From: Paragordius varius
Taxonomy: Eukaryota > Nematomorpha
DNA: 64,000 bases
Assembly (NCBI GenBank): GCA_964247055.1
Contig: OZ176057.1
Span: 1,984,001 to 2,048,000, forward strand
Reading direction: 5' to 3'
Part shown: in pieces, positions 1-11,873 of the stretch
Position numbering within the stretch: the stretch's first letter is position 1
Layout: each line of letters starts with the position of its first letter
Notes under the pieces: generated by a model
Told to the model about the DNA's origin: nothing
The model's database searches: none
What the model saw: only the letters and a program-made list of their open reading frames with translations
Translations under genes and position numbers: made by a program

Positions 1-775
1 TAAAGTTTTTCCACCCTTTTTCAGATCAAAAATAATTAAAAATTGATAATAATAACATAAATTTTAGTAATAAATTTTTGATTTATTTATTTTCGCGGGT
101 TGTAATTATGTACTGATTAAAATTGTTTTATTTTTTTGAAAAAAATAAACTAAGTTAAAAGGTTATTATTATCTATAAAAATTGATAATTTTTAATATAA
201 TAAATAAAATATAAAATTTATTTTCGATTCAAATTTGGGTATCTTCTGACCCGAGACTACGTATTTGCTGATATATTTAAAAAATTACTGAAAGAAACGC
301 TTTCATTATAATTTTATACTTTTATTCAAATAATTTATATATATAAGCCTAAATATTTGAATAAATCCAGTTTTGAAAAAAAAGCTTCATATTAAATTAC
401 TACGACGCCATTTGTATTTTACAACATTTTTGCAAAATCTATTTATTTGATTCAATGCAAAAATTTAAGCTAATGTTTTATTTTAATCACATCTATTGAT
501 ATAAACAGAAAAAGTGATTTATTTTGCATTATTTTTATGATTAGCTACTGCACACTTTTAATTAATTCCATATTTTTAGAAATTTCTGGGTTTTAAACAG
601 GCCTAGAGTCCCCAAAAATCTAATTTGAATCGAAGGACTGAAATGAATGTGTTGTAACCAAGTGTTACTAAAATTATAATATAACAAAATGGTATATACA
701 TGGAGTGAAAAATATACCATATACTTAAGGAGACTACACTTTATGATTCCCATAAAGTCATGTCATCAATCTTTT
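1..775. other. AT-rich intronic/intergenic stretch, A version
   Basis: No coding exon, RNA gene or clear element is visible. The stretch aligns with 28,852-30,570 of the B version, which carries extra DNA including a MITE. The matching empty site in A is near 258-264. By position it is probably part of an AMMECR1 intron, because the next exon of that gene lies at 4649 and is spliced from the left. Several small indels separate it from B. Confidence 0.5.
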
Positions 776-1278
776 AAATAATAATAATTACATTATATGA
801 TATCACTCTTTCGAGCGGTTATATCCGTACACTATTTCGCCATAAAACCCTGTCTTAGGCGTCTTCGCGTTTTAGGTTCAGTTTTGCCATGTCCTTCTTA
901 ACTGTATCTATCCATCGCGTTTTAGGGCGCCCTTTCCCCTCTTGCCTTTTACAATATAATCAATCAACATGTCCGAACCAGCTTAAACGATTTACCATCA
1001 TGTTTTGCGTTACCGGTTTGATTTCCGTACTTCCTCTTATGTAGACATTCTTCACCTTGTCATTCCTCGTTAAACCGCACATCAATCTAAGCATTCTCAT
1101 TTCAGTAACTTCAAAGTGCCTCTTTTCTGATTTCTTTATTGCCATGTCTGTGAGTTGTACATCATTGTTGGTTGTACAACAGCACTGTCTTACCCTTTAC
1201 TTTTAGGTCAATATTTTAGTCGCACAAAACACTTGAGATCCATAATTTGTCCAACTATTTCGAATTTTTGAATTAATA

Positions 1279-2043
1279 TCAAGTGTTCAAGAACCATCTG
1301 CTGCTAATATCGCTCCTAAATATTTGCATTCCTCCTGACCTTTTAATACCCATTATTCTTCTAATTCTATTTCTCGTTTTTTCCCGCCAAATCAGTTCCG
1401 TTTTCTTTTTATTAACTTTTAATCCGCATCGTCGTAACACATCAATCCATTTACCCACCGATTCTTTTAATTCATGCAACTCGTCGGACAGCACTATTAG
1501 GTCGTCTCCATAAAGAAAATACCAGCCATCATGTTGCCCTACTTTTTTTGAAATTTTGTCCATGCATATTATAAATAGTAACGGGCTGATTGCAGACCCC
1601 GGATAGACCCCTTCGTTTATTTTAATAGGACCTGATATTCCCTGGTGTGTTTTAATTTTGGTTTGGTGTAAGTCGTGCATGCTTTTTAAAATCTTTATGT
1701 AACTATTAGGGACCATTTTCCGTCTTAAGCTCCACCATATTGTGTTCCGAGGTATTGTGTCAAATGCCTTTTCAATATCAATACACATACCATGCAACTC
1801 CTTTTTCATTTCTATATGCTTCTCGATTAGCCTTCTTACTGCGTGAATTGGATCAATGATGGATGTTCCTGGAATAAAACCAAATTGATTACCCTCTATG
1901 CTAATCATTTTTCTTATTCTTTTCTCTAGTACTTTCTCAAATAACTTCATTGTATGCGACATCAATCTTATCCCTCTGTAATTATTACAATCATTAATAT
2001 CTCCTTTACTTTTAAAATAGGAACAGTGAAACTCTTCTTCCAT
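1279..2043 (-). pseudogene. RTE LINE reverse transcriptase domain fragment
   Basis: A 254-residue open stretch with reverse transcriptase motifs in order: KGDINDCNNYRGIRLMSHT near the N-terminus, QFGFIPGTSIIDPIHAVR, the first catalytic Asp in MCIDIEKAFDTIPRN, GVYPGSAISPLLF, and the active site FLYGDDLIVLSD (YGDD instead of the YADD more usual in this clade), then KVNKKKTELIW. The wording of these motifs is characteristic of RTE elements of invertebrates. The frame is lost near 1330. The next block (EECKYLGAILAADG) continues in a different frame and the C-terminal segment follows at 1145-960. Confidence 0.92.
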
Positions 2044-2869
2044 TCGGTTGGTATCATACCTGTAGTAACTACATTATAATATCCGCTAAAAATTCAATAC
2101 CGATCTCTGACAATACTTTTCAACAGTTTATGTTAATATCGTCTGGACAGCCTTATTTATTGACATCTCTTCTGAATCAGCCTGGACTTCTTCTTTTGTT
2201 ATACTTTCAATATGCGCAGATTTATTATCTGATGTTTCGGGTAAACTTTCCACTGACGCCCAATTCAAGGTCTTGGAAATATTTTATCCACCTTTTCATT
2301 ATTTTCGCTTCCTCAACGAGTAATTTGCCGTTCATTAATAGCTGTCGCGTAAGGGGGCAAGTCCAGCTTTCTTCTGTGTCTTTGTCGAGCAATTTTAAAA
2401 ACTTTGTTTAGACCCAGCCTACTGTTTAACTCTTCATATAATGATGCCGTCTTTTCTATTTTGACCAATCTTACAAGCCTTTTAAGTTCCTTATTAATCT
2501 TTTTATATTTTTCCGTGTCTTCTGCTTGGTGGGTAAACCACCACATTTTAAAAACTTTATATTTCCCTCGCGATTTCAGAATTATTTTTTCGTCTTTCAG
2601 CCATGCCTCTCTATAAACCTGGTTTCTGCCACCTTTCATTCCGCATACCTTAACTCCCGCCTCTCTTATTTTTTTGCCACCTGAGACCAAACACTTTCTG
2701 GATCACTGTTCCTGTCTAGTATGCCTACCGTTTCTACAAATCTTTCTTTACTGTTTCTTAGAGAATTCCATTTAATTACCTTCGGCGCTATAAGCTTAGG
2801 CTTTTTGGCATTTATTGGTATATTTGTCATATACTTACACATAATTAAATTGTGTTGTGTGCTAATCTG

Positions 2870-3640
2870 CAGGTTAGGTATCCTTTTGCAGTCCAAAACA
2901 AACTTTAAAGACTTTCGTGGTACTAGAATATAATCGATTTGTGACTTCTTATTTCCATTTTCGTAGGTAACTAAGTGGCTAACCTTTTAAGTAAAAAAGT
3001 ATTTGTTATAGCAAAGTTATAAGATTCGGCAAATCTTAATAAACTAGTCCCTTCTTCATTTATAACCCCGTAACCTTTTCCGCCGTGCCAAGGCTCAAAA
3101 CATCTCCTATTTTGTCCCACATGCCCATTGAAATCACCACAAAATATAATTTCTCTGTCTTTCGTTTATGAAATCATTTCTGCGTCTAATAAATCATAAA
3201 ATTTATCTTTCTCTGGTTTATTTAAACCTATCTGGGGGAGCATAAACGCTAAAGATAGTAAAAACTCTCTTATTTAGCAATAGGTCGACACTTATAATTC
3301 TACTGTCAGCACGTCTAACCTCAATTACTTGATTGGCAAATCTTGGGCACACTATTATAGCGACCCCACTGTAACCATCCGTAAAACCTGAATAAAACAT
3401 TTTATAATTACCCTCTAACGTCTTAGTACCATTTCCACGGTATCTGGTCTCCTGAATGCACAAAAAATTTACTTTTTTTACCCTCCTAGTTTCAACTAAA
3501 TCATATAACTTACTTTTTAACGAACCAACATTTATACTGGCAAAACACATTCTACAACCTTCCTTATCCCTATTGGCCCCTACCTCCGTGCAGCGACTGG
3601 CCGGGTCTGGCCTGCACGCCTTAAAAAAACTCATAAAAAA
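2870..3640 (-). pseudogene. RTE LINE endonuclease (APE-type) domain, frameshifted
   Basis: The 5' part of the LINE protein. The first frame (3643-3218) reads FASINVGSLKSKLYDLVE, then the catalytic Glu region FLCIQETRYRG, and later SRIISVDLLLNKRVFTIFSVYAPP, matching the exonuclease-endonuclease-phosphatase fold that nicks target DNA. Just after YAPP the frame is lost near 3230. The homologous protein continues in another frame with EIIFCGDFNGHVGQN (the GDFN motif) and QIDYILVPRKSLKFV. An internal stop lies between those parts. The identification rests on motif order and spacing. The domain is non-functional here. Confidence 0.87.
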
Positions 3641-4043
3641 CAAAAATACAATAAATTAGAAGAATAATATAGATGAATATAAACACTAAATATAGTAACC
3701 AATATGTACATGCAACTAAAAAAGAATCAAAAATTTTAACCAAAAACAATAATAATAAAAAAAACATACATAAATATATATCAATAAATAAAAATGAAAT
3801 AAAATAAAATACGAATCCTAAGAATTTTGATTAGGAATATATTATAAAGGTAATTTCGTGCATTTTTTTTGAATGAATGAGAAAAACTGATAAAAGATAG
3901 AATAAACTTTGAAAATAAATAGATAAGAATGATAAATATAATAATTGGTATAAATAATAATAATTTTGATTTAAAATTAATTAAGAATTTTTTTGTTTTT
4001 GAAGTTGCGTCAGATGGGTCGAACGCGCGCGCGTGATAATAAT

Positions 4044-4428
4044 TTAATAATAATTACATTATATGATATCACTCTTTCAAGCGGTCATATCCGTAAACTA
4101 TTTCGCTATAGAACCCTGTCTAAGGCGTCTTCCCATTTTAGGTTCAGTTTTGCCATGTCCCTCTTAGCTGTATCTATCCATCGCGTTTTAGAGCGCCCTT
4201 TCCCCTCTTGCCTTTTACAATATAATCATCATTCTTTTTACCATTGTAATTTTTATCTCTTCTTTCAACATGTCCGAACCATCTTAAACGATTTACCATC
4301 ATCTTTTGCGTTACCGGTTTGATTTCCGTACTCCCTCTTATGTAGACATTCTTCACCTTGCATTCTCATTTCAGTAACCTCAAAGTGCCTCTCTTCTGAT
4401 TTCTTTATTGCCCATGTCTGTGAGTTGT
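4044..4428 (-). mobile_element. 5'-truncated RTE LINE copy (3' end only)
   Basis: About 385 bp nearly matching the 3' end of the LINE at 776-1160, in the same orientation, including the C-terminal coding segment KPVTQKMMVNRLRWFGHV and the AAT-rich tail. It stops abruptly at GAGTTGT (4428), which is followed by host sequence AAATAATTTAATT that is also present in B at about 30580. It sits directly behind the 5' end of the larger copy, giving a head-to-tail pair. The simplest history is that the short copy inserted first and the longer one then landed in its microsatellite tail. Confidence 0.88.
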
Positions 4429-4895
<467 letters not shown>

Positions 4896-5209
4896 TAAAG
4901 CTTATCTTTTAGGTTTGATGCAGAATTTACTGTTAAAGATAAAATCGCAAATGTTTATTATATTTTAACACCTATTTTCGTGATTTTAATTTAATAGGCT
5001 AATTAGTTAGATAGTATAGAGAATTGTATTAAAATTCGACCTTATCATTTTATAAATAGGTGTTTAACCATTAAATAATTATTCTTATATAATATATAAT
5101 GAATGATCTTTTCAAAAAACACTCTCAAGATTTCTAATTAGTAAAATCTTAAAAAAAATTTAATTTTTAAAATTTATTTACAAAATTTAATTTAATTATA
5201 TTGTTGTAG

Positions 5210-5305
<96 letters not shown>

Positions 5306-5612
5306 TGAATTTTGGATTAATTTCAATCTAAAATATATTAAATAGTTTTCACATAAGCTATATAAATACGTTTTAACAATTACCCTGTATCCATAAAAAA
5401 TTTAATTATAATAAAATTAAATGAATTATGAATGTATTACATTGTAATATGTTTATTTAAACATAGTCTTATAATTATCATATTTTTCGAATTCCCAATA
5501 TTGTGGTCTTGTTTTTATATAACTTTTTTTTACAAAGAATTAAGTTTTTTTTAATATTTAGCATTTTATACTAAGCCGTTTTTGCATTTGAATAAATAAT
5601 ACAAATTTAATA

Positions 5613-6638
<1,026 letters not shown>

Positions 6639-7075
6639 AAAAAAAGTCGTAAAATTTTGAAAATTTTGCGATATAGTTTTTTTTTTGGTTTTTCTCCACA
6701 AACATATGGACCTCATTACACACATATTATGTAAAGTAACTCTAAAGTTATAAACATATACACAATCAATCACAAAACCATTTGATATATTGATTTTAAT
6801 TTAATTTTACTTTCAATTTGATTATTTAATATTAATAATTTTTTTTTCATACTGTTTAAAGATGCAATATTATATATACATACAAACAAACATATTTATA
6901 CAGCAAAATTTGAATGAAGTCTGCATGTAATTTGGTAGTTTAAAAGTGTCTGTTGCGTATTTTCTGAAAAAAAATGGCAAAATTTATTTCTTGAATGAAT
7001 TTATTATTTCCTATTATATTACATATATGATTTTTAGTTGAATGTCAAATAAAATTTGGTTGAATAAATAAAAAT
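6639..7075 (+). promoter_or_regulatory. AMMECR1 3' UTR with polyadenylation signal (A copy)
   Basis: AT-rich sequence after the stop codon, conserved with B at about 32,653-33,130. A clustered polyadenylation signal, GAATAAATAAAAATT, lies at 7062-7076, with another AATAAA-like site at about 7048. The UTR of about 430 nt is inferred from the signal only. Confidence 0.55.
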
Positions 7076-7558
7076 TATTCCCTTCTTTCTTTCTGACTTT
7101 CTTTAATTTGCAAGGTCTCATATTTTATTTTAAAATAAATGGCCATTCAGAGTTTAACCTGTTTTTTTATGCTAAACTTTTTTTTTGTTGGCTATTTAAT
7201 GGATAAAATTATATTACATTTGGTTTAGTACTTATGGTTTGCGAATTTAAAATTTTTCTAATAAAAAAATAAAATGAAAGCTTTAAGAGTAGTATTTTTA
7301 AACAAATTAGCGGTTTGATAACATACAGATTGGTGTCCTTAAAATTTGCAACTATCTGAATTTTTAACTTAATTTAAATCAAAAATTTGTTTTTTAAACA
7401 TTTTAAAAGTTATTTTAATATATGTATATTATTTTAATAATTTTTTGCTGTAAATTTTAAACTTAAAAACTCCAGTATAAACGACAGAAGCTAGACCCCG
7501 ATATTAAAAGTAGCTGGCTGTATTCTAATCATGATGACCCTTTTTTAAATATATTTAA

Positions 7559-7625
7559 TATACCATTTACAGATTCAAATTTGTCCTTCTTTTAAACCTT
7601 AAAGTTAGTCCTTACATTTTTTTAT
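7559..7625. mobile_element. Solo end of a TATACCATTTACA MITE, A copy
   Basis: It starts TATACCATTTACAGATTCAA and runs into TTGTCCTTC/AGTCCTTAC, like the left ends of the other family members. I did not find the matching inverted right end nearby, so this looks like a remnant or deletion product. It is also present in B at 33535, so it is old. Confidence 0.5.
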
Positions 7626-9460
7626 ATTGTCTATAATTTTTTATAGATTAATTTATGCAAATCTTTCTTAGCTCTAACATTATATCATTATTTACAGTCT
7701 TTTTCCATTCAATAACTTTTCAAGCTAGTTAAATAAGTGATTAATTTTTTTACATATTTAAACGCTTGATTCTAAAATTTTAACTCATTGCATTTTATCG
7801 TAAAAGAATTATTAATTAAAATATTACTGTTGATGGAAAAGAAATTATTTGTTAACTGAGAAAGTTCCTTTTAAATAAACATGTTAAATATGATTCATAT
7901 ATAAATGTATTCAATAAATTGTGAATATAGGCAAAATTTTTATGTATGTGGACCCTTGAAATGTTTAAAGTTAACTAGAAGTGCAAACATGATATATTTG
8001 AACCATATGCTAATATTAAAAAAGCTATTGAGTATTTTGTTTTAATTAAAATATATCCAAGCAATTCATAAGGTTTCAAACTTTTAAAACTTGCTTCCAA
8101 TCGATGGTATTATCTGGTGCCGTAATTAACATGGAATGTGGCGCTTATAATCGAAATGACAAACTAGGTAAATTATATTTCCCACACTTTAATTCGTTTA
8201 TTAGCTAATGTTTTATAAAAGTTCGATTTTTTAAAGTTAAATGAATGATTAAATGTAAAAAAAATTTTAAAAATAAATTTTATACTTATTCGTCAAATTT
8301 TATAGTAAATACACATGTAATGCATGTATGACTGAGATGGGAAATTACAGATATTAAGCAAAATTTAACGTAATTTGAATTCAAAAATTTAATGTTATAA
8401 AGTTTACAACGCACATTATTTATTTATTCATTTTTATATAAAAAAGTGGCTAGTTTGCAAAATACTTTTTCAGTTAAACGAAAAGACATATTTTTTCAGA
8501 AGCTAAGGTTAAACAATTAGTTGACGTTCTTTAGTATAATTATTACGCATTAATTACCCCATGCCCAAGCTTCATAAAACACTTTGGATGTCATTTTATC
8601 AATTTATAATTGAGTTTTTGATTTTGAATAAAATTAACAACGAAAATTCTATAAACTGAATAAAAGTCAGTTTTATAGTTTATTTTTCAGGATACAACAT
8701 AGATTTTTTCAAATTACTAAATTAGACGAATTTTTTTTGATTAATGGTACCACATAATACAAATATGCTTCTAAAAATTATTACCTTGTATACGTGCAAC
8801 CTTTGATATAAATATTTCAAAAATTTGTGCAATCATTTTACTACAATCACAATAAAAATCCTGATATATTTGTTTTTATATTATTAATATTTTCTGCTTA
8901 AAATAAAATTTCTAACAAATCATATATTAATTCAATAACTTTAGTTTTTTATTATTATATATATATAAATTTCCCATTCATTATAAATATGAGGTTGTTG
9001 ATTTTTCTATAAGTAATCACGATAATTGGACAATATAGACAGCTTTTAGGACACCGTACTAATTAATATATAATAATTGGGTAAGAATATAAATAAATAT
9101 CATAGATAGAATACCACTCCATGATCAACGATTATTATTAAAAATTTGGTTAAATTTAAAAATTCATTGACTACTTCTTATTATAATATGTTTATTAATA
9201 AATTAAAGTGGAATCCAAATATAAAAAAATCACCTATGCAACATAAATATTTCATAATACCTAAAATATAAAAATTGATCGTATAAATAAGACCATTTTG
9301 TCTTGTCTAAAGTAGGAAAAACGTTTTGGAAAAGGCAGTATTTTAAATAATTATTGCCATAAAGTGTAAAAAATCTTTAAATTGATATTCGTTGCAAAAA
9401 TGCCCTAAATGCAGAATATTTTTAACATAGGGAAACGAAATAATATGTGTATATATATAC
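7626..9460. other. AT-rich stretch, A version
   Basis: No confident gene. It aligns with B at 33,600-38,238 once the B-only hAT element is removed. The empty hAT target (ACGCATTAATTACCCC) lies at about 8545-8560. At 8110-8163 a short minus-strand frame follows a good acceptor (see separate entry). The remainder shows no exon, RNA or repeat that I can support. Confidence 0.5.
8110..8163 (-). CDS. Possible terminal exon of an unrecognised minus-strand gene
   Basis: On the minus strand the acceptor TTTACCTAG is followed by 17 codons, FVISIISATFHVNYGTR, and a stop. The entry phase (0) agrees with the exit phase of the exon at 9461-9618, giving a hypothetical junction ...GTIAMR/FVISI.... The B version has lost about 70 bp here, including the acceptor. 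Either B is damaged or this is not an exon. The short length makes chance likely, and no family is recognised. Confidence 0.22.
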   Translation of the reverse strand, partial: FVISIISATFHVNYGTR

Positions 9461-9618
9461 CCTCATAGCTATGGTACCATTGTAATCTGGAACCACGACC
9501 CTTAAATATACCACTGATATTGGATCAAGAACTCCACCCGAACCTGATATGGCTGACCCTATGATGTCAGAGCCATCGACTGTGATTTCAAACGTATTTG
9601 TTGCGAAACCAGTTATAA
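9461..9618 (-). CDS. Internal exon of an unrecognised minus-strand gene (A copy)
   Basis: A 158-nt candidate exon between acceptor CCATATATAG and donor ATGAGG/GTATAT on the minus strand. It encodes 52 residues: ITGFATNTFEITVDGSDIIG, SAISGSGGVLDPISVVYLRV, then VVPDYNGTIAMR. The composition (Gly, Ser, Val, Thr rich, few Asn/Lys) is unlike translated AT-rich background and suggests beta-strand secreted or surface protein sequence, but I recognise no family. In B the same exon differs by an exact one-codon deletion (DII to DI) and one synonymous change, while flanking DNA differs much more, supporting coding function. Entry needs one base from an upstream exon; exit is phase 0. Confidence 0.62.
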
Positions 9619-9791
9619 CTATATATGGAAAAAAATATTTATTTACAGTAATGCCCCCTTTATACAATCAATATTTGGCAAGGTTAAAAAAGAGCAAATG
9701 GTGGAATACAATTATATCCTATCTTACGACATCAATTAATTACAGATAGCATTTGTACTATATTTACCAAGTGACCAACAATAATGTAAAT

Positions 9792-9793
9792 TG
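9792..9793. other. Switch from diverged A/B homology to identical S block
   Basis: Up to GATTGATTAATT near 9792 the A and B versions differ by substitutions and indels (for example ACCAACAATAATG versus ATCAACAATATG). From here rightward, 9793 onward and 38,602 onward read the same for more than 25 kb. The boundary is abrupt. Confidence 0.85.
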
Positions 9794-9832
9794 ATTAATT
9801 ATATGCATACTGTAAATACAGTAAACATTTCT

Positions 9833-10018
9833 TCATAAACTTTTTAAAATAAAGCAAGTATGCATAAATAGATTATTTAGATTATCATATATTTCTCCGA
9901 TTTTTACTGAGAGGTCGTTGTTTTTTTTATGACAGGTGCACGAGTTCCACTCTATATGGTTTTTAGGTGGGTCAATATAAAAATCGCCGTAATTTAAAGG
10001 GGAAGGAAAAAAAATCAT
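9833..10018 (-). CDS. Possible exon-like ORF, unrecognised
   Basis: A minus-strand frame of 61 codons whose middle reads YGDFYIDPPKNHIEWNSCTC, a composition richer in Pro, Trp, Cys and Asp than the AT-rich background. It lies about 215 bp upstream (in minus-strand sense) of the exon at 9461-9618 and could belong to the same gene. However, no strong acceptor precedes it and the possible donor (ACCT/GTCATA) is poor. On the plus strand the same DNA has a good acceptor (TTTATGACAG at 9936), so the orientation is unsure. Confidence 0.25.
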   Translation of the reverse strand: MIFFPSPLNYGDFYIDPPKNHIEWNSCTCHKKNNDLSVKIGEIYDNLNNLFMHTCFILKSL

Positions 10019-10019
10019 G

Positions 10020-11150
10020 TTTGTGTATTAATTAATTTTATTGTGTCTGTCATACTCGCAAACTTTTTATCCAAATTTTAACGTATTGTTTTAGGGAACA
10101 ATAAGAATTAAACCTAGAAAAGCAAGATTAAAACCCTTAATTATTGCTACAAAAAGATATGATATAAAACGACACAATTTTACATTATAATTTGATTACT
10201 GACTATAAATTCTCACTTAATATAACAAAGTTAACAACCAGAAAATCAATTATAATTCTTAGTATTATACCCCATTTACAGTTTAATATATATAAATTTA
10301 AAACATACTATTGGCCCATCCTGCGAATAGGAGATATTCATTTCCACAATTTTTGAAGGAGTCTCCTAAATATAAAATACATTCTTTAATATCCAAATTA
10401 ATTATAAGTTTAAAAAATATTCTGGAATAGAACCAATAAATATATTTAAAATCTATAAAGCTACTTTTGGGTAATTAATTTATAAAAGATTACGTTTGTT
10501 ATTAAATTATAGATGTTAGGAATTTTAAAAAATGCAAGGAAATTATACATTTAAAAAGTAATCTAAAGCAAAAAAACTTAGAAAACTCAATATTAAAACA
10601 ATCCGTTGGAGTCAATAACGACTTGCTAAAAATTTTGTCCAACTCTTAAATGTGCTTTATCCCAATCGTCGGATAAATTTTGTGATTAAAGATGATGAAT
10701 TATTATATATTAAAAAAACTTAATCATAACAATCTAAATAGTTTTTAATAAAACAATATTTTTTTATTGGGATTGCAAAGAGAATAGATGTGTGAAATGG
10801 TTAGCAAAAAACTCTAATTTTTTGTAAGAAATAAATTCTATCAAAAATATATTAATATACTTACTCCTTTGTATTATAAATCTCCTTCCATAATAATATT
10901 AAATTTAAACATAAAAGGTTCATGTGATTTATATGAAGTTGTGATTTCCATGTGCAAAATTTAATTCAGCCAATTTTGCATACAATAAATATTTATAATG
11001 AAATTTAGTTGCATAGTTTAAGCAATTCGGCCGTTTAAGAAGATAAAGATTGCATATAACTTTAAAATAACGTGGCCCGCTAAACCAAATATTTTTTAAA
11101 TAGAAAATTTTAAACTGTAGCTGGTGTTTCATAAGGTTCCAGCCGTATGT
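10020..11150. other. AT-rich stretch, S block
   Basis: No confident gene. A short minus-strand frame near 10,680-10,625 (NLSDDWDKAHLRVGQNF then stop) has coding-like composition but no supported splice sites. Nothing else is visible. Confidence 0.4.
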
Positions 11151-11662
11151 ATTTAACGGCAGGATTTGACAAGAGTCAATATTAGTGATTAAAGTGATTT
11201 AAAGCGACTATGATCGTAATCAGAAATAAATTTATATGGGAAAGCTGTTTGGGAAAACAAATTTGAAGGCTTTGGGCCTTCTGCTCAATCGCAAAAATGG
11301 ATGGGAACGTGAATGCAGGCAACAAACCAGTCATAGGAACGGAATGAAGGAGCTATTACGAGGTAATTGTATTTTTTAGGTTCATTGGAAAACACTCTAT
11401 GGACGTTCGTTCACTGACTGCGGAGATTTGGAAGGTTGCTACTCAAACAGGAGCCGTGGACAGATGAAGGTCGGACTTTGTCGATAGATGGGAGGCTGAA
11501 CGGGAAATATTGTGCATTGGACTCTGGCCTTTGGGACGGAACTTGGTTGGCGAGAGCTACTCGACAAGATGCGCTGGGGAGAATGATCGCACCATGGATC
11601 AAACAATAGTACTTGGATGGCGGCTTGAATGCACAACAAACTCTCATTATGGAGAGTTTTTG

Positions 11663-11806
11663 GGCCTGATGACTCTCTCTAATGGGAGGAATAAATCCCA
11701 CTTCACACGAGTGGGGAAAATCAGCTCTTATTATTTTGAGAGAGTTGTTTTCCTCACTCGTGTGTGAAGGAGGATTTATTTCTCCCATTAGAGAGAGAGT
11801 AAGGCC
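11663..11806. repeat. ~144-bp near-perfect palindrome (hairpin)
   Basis: The left arm starts GGCC, then ACTCTCTCTAATGGGAGGAA; the right arm ends CTCCCATTAGAGAGAGAGT, then GGCC. Between them, TCACACGAGTG pairs with CACTCGTGTGTGA and GGGGAAAATCAGCTCT with the reverse complement of GAGAGAGTTGTTTTCC. Nearly the whole segment folds on itself with a centre near 11,735. The second S copy is at 40,472-40,615. Confidence 0.85.
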
Positions 11807-11807
11807 T

Positions 11808-11873
11808 CTAAGTCCAAAATTTAAATTTGAGCACTCTTACTCCCGGACGCTCAAAATAAAATTTTGGACTTAG
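11808..11873. repeat. Short inverted repeat adjoining the palindrome
   Basis: Arms CTAAGTCCAAAATTTAAATT at 11,808 and its near reverse complement ending AAATTTTGGACTTAG at 11,873, separated by a GC-rich loop (ACTCTTACTCCCGGAC). It lies one base from the end of the larger palindrome. The second copy is at 40,617-40,682. Confidence 0.8.

Larger units (their letters stand above)
776..4035 (-). mobile_element. RTE-clade LINE, near full length, ORF broken
   Basis: Non-LTR retrotransposon on the minus strand: endonuclease fragments at about 3640-2870, a linker at 2896-2313, reverse transcriptase at 2043-1279 and the typical C-terminal segment (EMRMLRLMCGLTRNDKVKN) at 1145-960. The length of about 3.26 kb fits a full RTE element. 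The 3' end is a short AAT/ATT microsatellite at 776-790 rather than a poly(A) tail, as RTE elements usually have. The 5' end is placed near 4035 by a GC-rich stretch (CGCGCGCG) that adjoins the tail of a second RTE copy. The ORF is split over at least four frames, so this copy cannot encode an intact protein. It lies antisense in an AMMECR1 intron. The B version lacks it, so it inserted after A and B separated. Confidence 0.9.

Noticed and set aside
2130-2411. Plus-strand ORFs within the LINE (2130-2411, 2404-2616, 2721-2933, 3456-3659)
   Set aside because: They are antisense shadows of the RTE protein on the minus strand.
10929-11132. 67-codon minus-strand ORF
   Set aside because: No splice sites, no motif and background composition; nothing supports it as coding.
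11411-11788. 125-codon minus-strand ORF and overlapping ORFs in the GC-rich block
   Set aside because: Several overlapping frames are open on both strands, the longest crosses the palindrome, and no motif is recognised; GC content and palindromy explain the openness.
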